In this document: positions 23,665-31,607 of the stretch, piece by piece | Layout: every line of letters starts with the position of its first letter | How positions within the stretch are numbered: the first letter of the stretch is position 1 | Assembly (NCBI GenBank): GCA_002796755.1 | Contig: PHFE01000095.1 | Span: 1,047,270 to 1,111,269, forward strand | Length of the DNA: 64,000 bases | Direction of reading: 5' to 3' | Source of the DNA: Paracorniculantispora psalliotae | Taxonomy: Eukaryota; Ascomycota; Sordariomycetes; Hypocreales; Cordycipitaceae | Program-made: the position numbers and the translations under genes | Notes under the pieces: model-generated | What the model was told of the DNA's origin: nothing | Seen by the model: only the letters and a program-made list of their open reading frames with translations | Databases searched by the model: none

Positions 23665-23673
23665 TTATCAGAT
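23665..23673 (-). promoter_or_regulatory. SreA-type GATA site
   Basis: The plus strand reads TTATCAGAT (ATCTGATAA on minus), 685 bp upstream of the sidD start. Confidence 0.7.
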
Positions 23674-24357
23674 CCGCAAGTACCTGCCTCCTCGGGCCTT
23701 GTACCTCAGCTTGTACCTCGCGCCCCGTCTTGTGCCTCCCGTCCGCCCCTCAGTTTCAACTCACACCCCTCGCCAGGTTTTGTGCCGTGCCTGTGCCGTA
23801 TCCTTTTGACGGTTTATTAGTGCTTCTGTTGCATCTACCCACCTGCAACCCCGCTGCTTCTCCATCAGCGTGACCCATGGCTGCCAATTTTCTTGGTTTG
23901 GCTCGTCTTAGCTGACCTCGAACGACCACATCCCATTGCCGGCAGATATGGACAGGCAAAAGGTGGCAGCGCTGCTGCCGCGCAGGACCCTAGTCGAGCT
24001 TCTAGTCCTTCGCTGTCGGACAAGACCCGGGGGTTTCCGCTCGATATCCAGTAATAATACCGAACCTGCATCTCAATGGAGCCCCGAAGCTGGTACTGGC
24101 AGTAGTCTTGCACCCTGACAAGAGCTCATGACCGGCGCGCATCATACCATCTCAGACACTTGCAACTGAGACGTGCACCGTCGCTTCCCATATATGTCTA
24201 GCTGCATGCATGTCCAGGTCCCTCAACGTCATTGCAGCCCAACCATAACCGTAAACGGCTTTTGCAACAGAACTTGCGCTGCGACGCTGTAGTTGGCCGT
24301 TAAATGGCATAGCACTTACTCCTCTCTGTCTTGGATCTTGTTTTTACAACGCCCGTA

Positions 24358-27300
24358 ATGCGCAACATCGACGACCATGGAGGCGGAGGGGCCTGCGCTG
24401 TCGACATTTCCTTCGGGAGCAGCGAGAAGACGACAGCATCCGACACCCCTGGCACGAGTCTCGACAGCCGAACAAACTGCAGCGTCGACACCGAGCAAGG
24501 AAGTCAGCAAACAGACCGGCAGCAGCAACGCTTGCCAGAGCGAGACCTCGAGCAGCTCTGGCGCTGGAACGCAGTTGTGCCAGACAACATCCAACGATGT
24601 ATGCACGACATCATATCAGAGCAGGCAAGCCAAAGACCGCAAGATGTGGCTGTCCAGTCGTGGGACGGCTCCTTGACTTATTCGAAGCTCGACGAGCTTT
24701 CGAGCCAACTCGCGCTCCATCTCCGGTTCTTGGGAGTCGACAGTGGCATCACAGTACCACTTTGCTTTGAAAAGTCCATGTGGGCTGTGGTGGCTCTCCT
24801 CGCTGTGATGAAGGCTGGCGCAGCTTTTTCTCTGACGGATCCAAGCCAGCCTGAAGCTCGTCTTCAAACAATTGTCGAGCAAACCGGCGCAATGCTAGTT
24901 ATCACATCGGCCTTACAAAGTCCTTTGGGAGCCAAGATCGCTCCAGGAGGAACAGTCTTAACGGTTTCTCAAGCTACCTTTGATGCCAATTTACAGCTTT
25001 CATCAGAACCTCTTCCTGAGGTGTCACCATCATCTCTCATGTATGTCATTTTTACATCTGGCAGTACCGGCAAGCCGAAGGGCGTGTCAATATCGCACGA
25101 AAATTACACCAGCGGTGCGATTCCTCGAGCTGCCGCGGTGGGCTATAAATCGACATCGCGCGTCTTCGACTTTCCTTCCTACGCTTTCGACGTCAGCATC
25201 GACTGTATGGTGTGCACATTGGCTTGTGGTGGTCAGATCTGCGTCCCTTCCGAGCAAGGTCGAATGAACGACTTGAGCGGCGCCATCCGAGAAAGCAAAG
25301 CAAACATGGTTCACATGACTCCTTCCGTGGCCAGAGTTTTGGATTCCGACATTATTCCATCCCTCGACGTGCTCGGGCTAGGTGGTGAAGCAGTGTCGTC
25401 AAGCGATGCTGCGGCATGGAGCAAGTCTACAAGTTTGATCATTGCATATGGCCCCTCAGAGTGCACAGTTGGTTGCACTATTAACAACACTCTCCACCTG
25501 TCGACAGGTATCGGCAAGGGAATAGGCGGCACGACGTGGCTGGTGGATCCAGAGGATCACAACATACTTGTTCCAGTTGGAGAAGTTGGCGAGCTTCTTA
25601 TCGAAGGCCCTGTTGTTGGCATTGGCTATTTGGGAGAGCCAGTCAGGACTGCAGAAGTATTCATCGAAGATCCGACCTGGTTGACTGCGGGACACGGTTC
25701 TTATCCTGGCCGACATGGAAGACTATACAAGACTGGTGATATTGTGAGATACGAGTCAAACTTGTCAGGATCAATCGAGTTTGTTGGAAGAAAGGACCAG
25801 CAAGTTAAGCTGCGAGGTCAACGTGTCGAACTGACCGAAGTCGAGCATCATCTACAGACCTGTCTGCCAACAGGTGTCAAAGTTGCGGCTGAGGTAATTA
25901 AGCCAGAAAACGGCTCTCCAACTCTGGTGGCGTTCTTAGCAGAGAAGTTGCGCGACGGTTTCACATATGAACTCTTTGTCGATCCATCGCCAGAATTGGC
26001 GGCTGCTCTCGATGTTATCGACACTACAATGGCAGCCAAAGTCCCAAGATATATGATCCCTGCCGCATTTGTCACTCTCGCCACTATGCCATCAATGGTT
26101 TCTGGAAAGACGGATAGGAAGAAACTTCGAGAAATTGGTGCTGGCATGCCTCGATCCAAGTTTGGCAAAGCACAGGCAGACCAAGGACCTCAGGAAGAGC
26201 CCACTACAGAATCTGAAAAGAAGCTAGCCCACGCTTGGAGTATCGTTTTGGGGTCGCAGTCTACAATTTACAAGGCCAGCAACTTCTTTGGTCTTGGCGG
26301 CGACTCGTTACGAGCCATGAAACTGGTAGCAGCCGCCCGAGAGCAAGGCCTGTCTTTGACGGTGGCCGACATCTTCAGTAGCGCATCACTTGCCATCATG
26401 GCAACCAAAACCACCGACATATCATCACATACGCAGGAGATTATTGCCCCATTCTCGTTGCTCCCCAAAACGTGGGATGAAGAAACTGCTCAAAAGGATA
26501 CTGCGCTACTGTGCGGTATTGAGCCGGAGCTGGTTGAGGACGTGTACCCTTGCACGCCCCTGCAGGAAGCACTCATGGCACTCTCTGCCAAAGTCAAGGA
26601 GGCATACGTTGCCCAAAGAGTTGTTATACTCAAGGACCTCGAGACTGCCATGAAACTGATTGCAGCTTTTGACAAGGCGTCTCAAGGCAGCGCGATCCTG
26701 AGAACCCGAATCGTGCAGGTACCTGGGCATGGATTGGTTCAAGTCGTCGTGAATGGCAAGTTTGAGTACTTTACTGGCACCAAGGTTGCCGATTACCTGA
26801 TCTCCGATCGCGACACCGCCATGGATCTGGGCAGCCCTCTGATCCGCTACGCCATCATCAACGACAACGATGCTGGCACGGTATCCTTTGTTTTGAGCAT
26901 GCACCACGCGTTGTATGATGGATGGGCCATGCCCCTCATCGTGGAGCGTATTAACGACGCCTACGAAGGCAAACCATGCTCACGTCCTGCCGAGTTCAAA
27001 CATTTTATCAAGCATCTCCTGGCCAAGGACGGCGCCGAGTCCGAAGAGTACTGGCGAACTCAGCTGCAAGGCACCCACCGCCTGCAGTTTCCCACCCTTC
27101 CACACGAAGGCTACCAAACCAAGGCCGACGAGCTCCTCGAGGAATACGTCTCTCTCGAAGATCTGCCCAAGTCCCACGCCACCGTGGCGACCGTGATCCG
27201 CGGCGCGTGGGCCATTGTCGCCGCGCAGTACATCAACAGCGCCGACGTCGTCTTTGGCGAGACCCTGACCGGCCGCAACGCGCCCATCCTCGGCGGCGAG

Positions 27301-29805
27301 GAGATTGAGGGCCCCATGATCACCACGGTTCCGGTGCGTGTGCACGTCGACCCCGCCGCGCAGGTCGGCGAGTATCTGCAGGCCATCCAGGAGCAGACGA
27401 TCGAACAGATCCCGCACGAGCACTTTGGCCTGCAGCACATTCGCCGGCTGAGCCCCGACGCGCGTGAGGCGTGCGAGCTCCGGACGGGCCTCGTGCTGCA
27501 CCCCAGCGCCGACGCCGACGCCGCGCCGCTTGACACGGCGCTGCCGGCCAACCGCCTCGTGCCCGCGGGCGACGCCGAGGCGGCCCAGGAGGCGCTCAAG
27601 TTTAACACATACGCGCTGATGCTGGTCTGCTCGATGGACCCCAAGGGATTCCTGGTCATGGCCAGCTTCGATTCCAGCACCGTCGACAAGGCCACCATGC
27701 AGCAAGTCTTGCTTCAGTTCAAGCATGTGGCGCAGCAGCTCGCGCAAGTCACCACTGCATCGATTGCTTCGGTACATTCGCTCTCCGATGCTGATACCAC
27801 AACGCTCAAGAGTGTTATATCTCGAGCCCAGGAAGACCCAGTCCTGAAGACATACGACGGCGCCTCAGCTGCCTATATTCTACGGTCGGACGAGATCGAC
27901 AAGAGTATCCCTGCCGGTGCCATTGGCGAGCTGGCTATTCAGACTTCCCAACCAAACAGCTTTCCAAAGGTCGCTGTTCCTCAATGGCTCGCCGACTTGC
28001 ATCCCTCCAACTCACCCGCTGAGCTGTACCTGACCGGCGTTCTCGCTAAGTACGACGCCGCCGGCAGCATCCACAGCCTCGGAACCAAATCCGCCGCGCG
28101 CGCATCCTCCGACGCTTCCCTTCCCAGGAAGCCCAGAGCCTCCTCCGCCACCTCTCAGCGGCAGCGCAAGCTGCGCGCGCTGTGGAGCCATGTGCTGCGC
28201 GCCCCCGAAGCCGAGATTGGCCTCGAGGACAACTTCTTCCTTCTCGGCGGCGACTCCATCTCGGCCATGAAGCTTGCCTCTGAGGCGCGACCCGAGGGCA
28301 TCCGTCTGAGCGTGGCGCAAATGTTCAGCCACAAGACGCTCGCTGAGATGGCCGCCGTGATGGAGTATACCGAAGAGCCTGCTGAGACGAGCGACGCGTC
28401 TACCAACGCCACTGACGTCGAACCATATAGTCTTCTCGACAACATACAAGACACAAACGCCTTTGTCACCGACGCCGTGCGGCCGCAGCTCGCAGACCAG
28501 AGCTGGACCATCACCAACGTGCTGCCGACGCGCTTCCTGCAGCAGATTGCCGTCCGAGGCACAACCGACAAGCCGCGCTTCTCCGCGCGCTACGAGCTCA
28601 TCTTCTTTGACGCGCCCGTCGAATTGTCTCATCTGAAGCAGAGCTGCCAGGAGCTCATCGCGCGCAACGAGATCCTGCGCACCGTCTTCGTCGAAGACGG
28701 CAGCGCCAGCCGGGGTTACGCCGCGGTGCTCGACGCCCTCGTCGCGCCGTTTGAGGAGCATTCCCACACCGATCCTTCGCTAGACCTCTCGTCCTTTACC
28801 AAGGATCTCTGCCGGGCCGACGCTGAGAAGCCCATGCCGCTCGGTTCCAGCTTTGTCAAGTGGCTGTACGTTGCCGGCGCCACCTCCACCTCGGCCAGCT
28901 GCCTCGTCTTCCGCCTATCCCACGCGCAGTACGACGAGATGTGCCTGCCCATCCTCCTCCGGCAGCTCACCGCGCTCTACGCAAACACCACGCCCGAGGT
29001 CTCCGTGCCCTTCTCCGCGTACGTCGCGCGCGTGCTCCGCCACGCCCTGCCCGCCAGCGTGCCGTACTGGACCAACCTGCTCGCCGGATCGACCGTCACC
29101 GCGCTGCGGCCTGCGATCCCGCTCACCGACCGCCGTCACTTTGCCATTGAGCAGAGCGTCGACATTTCCGCGCGTACGCGCGACGTCACCGTGGCGTCGC
29201 TGCCCACGGCCGCGTGGGCGCTGTGCCTCGCGCGCCGACGCGGCCTGCGGGACGTTGTGTTTGGCGAGGTCGTCAGCGGGCGCAACATCGACTTCTCCTT
29301 GGACGCCGGCGCCGTCACGGGGCCGTGCTGGCAGTACGTGCCGCTACGGGTGCGCATGGATGAGTCCTGGACGGGCCGGGACCTTCTCGCGCTGGTGCAG
29401 CGGCAGCACGTCGAGAGCGCGGGCTACGAAGGCATCAGCCTGGACGAGATTGCGGAGCGCTGCGCGCCGGGGTGGTCGAAGCAGGAGAGCATGACGGGCG
29501 AAGCGGGCCAGGCGCAGTGGTGGTTCGACACAGTGGTGCACCAGGACGTGTCGCACGTGGCGGCACGCGACAACAACGCTGTAGAGTCGTCCTCGACGAT
29601 GCAGAATCGATACGAGACGCTGTATGTGCACGAAGAGCCGCTGCGGGAGTGGAAGATCCAGGCGTTTGTGCACGAGGGTGGCGAGCGGGTGACGCTGGAG
29701 ATTGTGACGTTTGCGAGCTGGGGTGACTATGCAAAGGAGCTCTTGGCCGACTTGGTGGGAGTGATGGAGAAGTTGGTGCAGAGACCGGACGAAAAGTTGT
29801 TTTGA
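24358..29805 (+). CDS. sidD: Fusarinine-type non-ribosomal peptide synthetase (SidD/NPS6)
   Basis: Single exon, 1815 aa from ATG 24358 (the frame opens earlier only at a TTG). Order: A (about 55-600; core TSGSTGKPKG near 233, YKTGDIVRYE near 456, SGKTDRKKL near 583), T1 (GLGGDSLRAM, carrier Ser650), C1 (MHHALYDGW, His849-His850 and Asp854-Gly855), a short degenerate A remnant (about 1180-1245), T2 (LLGGDSISAM, Ser1300), C2 (SHAQYDEM, His1522, Asp1526). This A-T-C-(dA)-T-C plan is that of SidD/NPS6, which uses its single A domain repeatedly to join three acyl-hydroxyornithine units by ester bonds into fusarinine C. No thioesterase is present, so release or cyclisation probably uses the terminal C domain. 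The A. fumigatus enzyme is somewhat longer (about 2080 aa). GC content rises sharply after about 27.0 kb. Neighbours SidI, SidF and the siderophore transporter support the call. Confidence 0.92.
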   Translation: MRNIDDHGGGGACAVDISFGSSEKTTASDTPGTSLDSRTNCSVDTEQGSQQTDRQQQRLPERDLEQLWRWNAVVPDNIQRCMHDIISEQASQRPQDVAVQSWDGSLTYSKLDELSSQLALHLRFLGVDSGITVPLCFEKSMWAVVALLAVMKAGAAFSLTDPSQPEARLQTIVEQTGAMLVITSALQSPLGAKIAPGGTVLTVSQATFDANLQLSSEPLPEVSPSSLMYVIFTSGSTGKPKGVSISHENYTSGAIPRAAAVGYKSTSRVFDFPSYAFDVSIDCMVCTLACGGQICVPSEQGRMNDLSGAIRESKANMVHMTPSVARVLDSDIIPSLDVLGLGGEAVSSSDAAAWSKSTSLIIAYGPSECTVGCTINNTLHLSTGIGKGIGGTTWLVDPEDHNILVPVGEVGELLIEGPVVGIGYLGEPVRTAEVFIEDPTWLTAGHGSYPGRHGRLYKTGDIVRYESNLSGSIEFVGRKDQQVKLRGQRVELTEVEHHLQTCLPTGVKVAAEVIKPENGSPTLVAFLAEKLRDGFTYELFVDPSPELAAALDVIDTTMAAKVPRYMIPAAFVTLATMPSMVSGKTDRKKLREIGAGMPRSKFGKAQADQGPQEEPTTESEKKLAHAWSIVLGSQSTIYKASNFFGLGGDSLRAMKLVAAAREQGLSLTVADIFSSASLAIMATKTTDISSHTQEIIAPFSLLPKTWDEETAQKDTALLCGIEPELVEDVYPCTPLQEALMALSAKVKEAYVAQRVVILKDLETAMKLIAAFDKASQGSAILRTRIVQVPGHGLVQVVVNGKFEYFTGTKVADYLISDRDTAMDLGSPLIRYAIINDNDAGTVSFVLSMHHALYDGWAMPLIVERINDAYEGKPCSRPAEFKHFIKHLLAKDGAESEEYWRTQLQGTHRLQFPTLPHEGYQTKADELLEEYVSLEDLPKSHATVATVIRGAWAIVAAQYINSADVVFGETLTGRNAPILGGEEIEGPMITTVPVRVHVDPAAQVGEYLQAIQEQTIEQIPHEHFGLQHIRRLSPDAREACELRTGLVLHPSADADAAPLDTALPANRLVPAGDAEAAQEALKFNTYALMLVCSMDPKGFLVMASFDSSTVDKATMQQVLLQFKHVAQQLAQVTTASIASVHSLSDADTTTLKSVISRAQEDPVLKTYDGASAAYILRSDEIDKSIPAGAIGELAIQTSQPNSFPKVAVPQWLADLHPSNSPAELYLTGVLAKYDAAGSIHSLGTKSAARASSDASLPRKPRASSATSQRQRKLRALWSHVLRAPEAEIGLEDNFFLLGGDSISAMKLASEARPEGIRLSVAQMFSHKTLAEMAAVMEYTEEPAETSDASTNATDVEPYSLLDNIQDTNAFVTDAVRPQLADQSWTITNVLPTRFLQQIAVRGTTDKPRFSARYELIFFDAPVELSHLKQSCQELIARNEILRTVFVEDGSASRGYAAVLDALVAPFEEHSHTDPSLDLSSFTKDLCRADAEKPMPLGSSFVKWLYVAGATSTSASCLVFRLSHAQYDEMCLPILLRQLTALYANTTPEVSVPFSAYVARVLRHALPASVPYWTNLLAGSTVTALRPAIPLTDRRHFAIEQSVDISARTRDVTVASLPTAAWALCLARRRGLRDVVFGEVVSGRNIDFSLDAGAVTGPCWQYVPLRVRMDESWTGRDLLALVQRQHVESAGYEGISLDEIAERCAPGWSKQESMTGEAGQAQWWFDTVVHQDVSHVAARDNNAVESSSTMQNRYETLYVHEEPLREWKIQAFVHEGGERVTLEIVTFASWGDYAKELLADLVGVMEKLVQRPDEKLF

Positions 29806-30305
29806 ATTTGAAAAAGATTGTATTTCTGCGGTAGCGAGAGCTCAATCAAACGTTTGTCATTGCAAAAAGTCCTGTTGATCTGTAGTCGTGAGTCGTTGGC
29901 ATCCACAAGGAGCACGCAAATGCTGTATACGAGTCGTTAGCACCCGTTAGGAGGAGTATGCGATGCTGTAGAATGAATGCTCGGACAAGTCTCAATGCAT
30001 GTAAACAAGATTTTCATTCCGCTATGGGTATATGCAAGAAAACATGACAAGAAATGCAAGCCCCTCCAGCAATGAAGACATTGAAGAAAACAAAAGATAT
30101 CAAAGTGGAAATACTCCTGGAGAGCTAGCCAGCTTTCCATGCCCCGATTGCAAGTTGAAACATCTACAGAAATGGCAATAAAAGCAGCAAAAAAATATAT
30201 GGAAAGGGTATAAGAAAGGCGTCATCCAGTCCCGCGCTGTTGTCCATGTGTGCCAGTGTACATTCGTCATCAAAATTCGTATTCGTCCATATACATCTCT
30301 GCTCT
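29806..30305. other. Convergent intergenic region after sidD
   Basis: A 500-bp, AT-rich 3' flank between sidD (+) and the Gag1-like gene (-). It marks the right limit of the siderophore cluster as judged by gene content. Nothing else seen. Confidence 0.5.
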
Positions 30306-31607
30306 CTACGCAGTCTCTCCGATGCCGGGCACAGGCCCCATGCCAAAGGCGCGCTGTATGCTTCGTCGGAAGCTCAGTCGTCTGCCCGCTTTCAACTCGG
30401 CGTCTGTGGTCTGCGTGGCGGGCACCGGCGCCGGCGCCGGCTTCTTTGTCTTGGGGGGGCTCTTCTTCTTGGGCGCGGGTGGGTTGTACGGCGTGGAGCG
30501 CGGCGGCCACTCGCCGTCGCGCTTCCAGCCCGTGACGCAGGCACGCAGCATGTCGGCGAGGTTGATGGGGCACGAAGGCTGGAGGTTGTGTAGGATGACC
30601 TTGTCGTAGAGGCCCATGTAGACGTTGGGCGTGATGGAGGCGCGCAGCGGGTTGTTGGGCGGCAGGATGGGCTGGGCGAGCGGGAGCAGCGTCTCGACGG
30701 GGTAGGTGCGGGTTTCTTCAGTCGAGGTGGCGGGCGTGTGGGTGGTGCTGCCGCCGTCGGCGTGGGAGTCGACCTGGCGCAGCTCGTCGTGCGGGAGCGA
30801 GGACGAGTCGGAGGCGGTGCCGGAGAGGTCCGCGGCGGCGGCGTTGGCGGCGGCTAGGGTCGCGGCGACGCTGGGCGGCGAGCTGGACATGCTGCGACGG
30901 AAGAAGAAGCGACGAGGAGAGCGCGGCGAGATGGGCTGAGAGGGCGTGGTGGCGACGGGCTTGGAGCGCACGCGCACCATCTTGGCCCCAGTCCAGGCAT
31001 TGCGCCGGGCCTCGAAGCAGGCCAGGCCTGGGTTCCAGGATGCCTCTTCGCGAACGGCCCGACGGCGCCTCGCTTGGCGTGCAATGGCGGCGAGATGCAG
31101 CGAAGATTGCGAGTCGTCAAAGGACGAGCTGTCGTCGTCTTCCTCGTCAATGTCTGATGTCCACTCGGCGCGGGGCCGCCAGTGGAGATTATCTTCAGAG
31201 ACGACGCTGTACACGGACTCATTATCCGAGTCGGGATCGGAATCTTCGACTTGGTAGCCATCGTCGGTCGCATCTGAATTGGCAGCGGGCTCTGCTTGCG
31301 TCTCGTCTGCCTTGTCCACAGCATCGCTTGTGGCGTCATCTTTCTCGGTCTGGACAGGCGCGGCAGGCGAATCGGCAACCTGCTGGGCTGGCCAGTCAAA
31401 GACCCAGTCGTAGCGGACCTTGTCGGCGAGGTAGCGGCGAACAGCTTCCTTGTTCTTGGTCTTGTCTTTGCTGAGCAGGTCGACGTACTCGTCGGCCACC
31501 CAGTCGGGGGAGGTCGTTGGTAGCTGCTTGGTGGGCAGCTGGGGATTGCCGTTGCGCAGGCGAGCGAGCGGCGAGCGCGAGCTCTTGTAAAAGTCTGAAA
31601 AGATCAT
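30306..31607 (-). CDS. Gag1-like clamp (DUF4050)-type protein
   Basis: 433 aa from ATG 31607; the frame continues upstream without an ATG. The start MIFSDFYKSSRSPLARLRNG is followed by a conserved-looking segment (DWVADEYVDLLSKD, RYDWVFDWPAQ), a long acidic/Ser-rich middle, and a C-terminal conserved block (LPPNNPLRASITPNVYMGLY, LQPSCPINLADMLRACVTGW) that resembles the fungal DUF4050/Gag1-like clamp domain. A basic Pro/Lys-rich stretch and RRLSFRRSIQRAF follow. No catalytic motif is visible and the biochemical function is not evident. A likely 5' UTR intron runs from a GTAAGT donor near 32235 to a pyrimidine-rich acceptor near 31699, with a CTGAC branch site, which explains the open but ATG-less upstream frame. 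Family assignment is moderate. Confidence 0.65.
   Translation of the reverse strand: MIFSDFYKSSRSPLARLRNGNPQLPTKQLPTTSPDWVADEYVDLLSKDKTKNKEAVRRYLADKVRYDWVFDWPAQQVADSPAAPVQTEKDDATSDAVDKADETQAEPAANSDATDDGYQVEDSDPDSDNESVYSVVSEDNLHWRPRAEWTSDIDEEDDDSSSFDDSQSSLHLAAIARQARRRRAVREEASWNPGLACFEARRNAWTGAKMVRVRSKPVATTPSQPISPRSPRRFFFRRSMSSSPPSVAATLAAANAAAADLSGTASDSSSLPHDELRQVDSHADGGSTTHTPATSTEETRTYPVETLLPLAQPILPPNNPLRASITPNVYMGLYDKVILHNLQPSCPINLADMLRACVTGWKRDGEWPPRSTPYNPPAPKKKSPPKTKKPAPAPVPATQTTDAELKAGRRLSFRRSIQRAFGMGPVPGIGETA

Larger units (their letters stand above)
22164..24357. promoter_or_regulatory. Divergent promoter of sidI and sidD
   Basis: About 2.2 kb with no credible gene; small frames lack family features. 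Exact SreA-type sites lie at 22571 (408 bp before the sidI start) and 23665 (685 bp before the sidD ATG). Confidence 0.6.

Noticed and set aside
26980..27777. 265-codon minus-strand frame inside sidD
   Set aside because: Antisense shadow of the GC-rich synthetase; the plus strand has clear C-domain motifs.
28012..28767. 251-codon minus-strand frame inside sidD
   Set aside because: Antisense shadow produced by high GC3 codon use; no motif.
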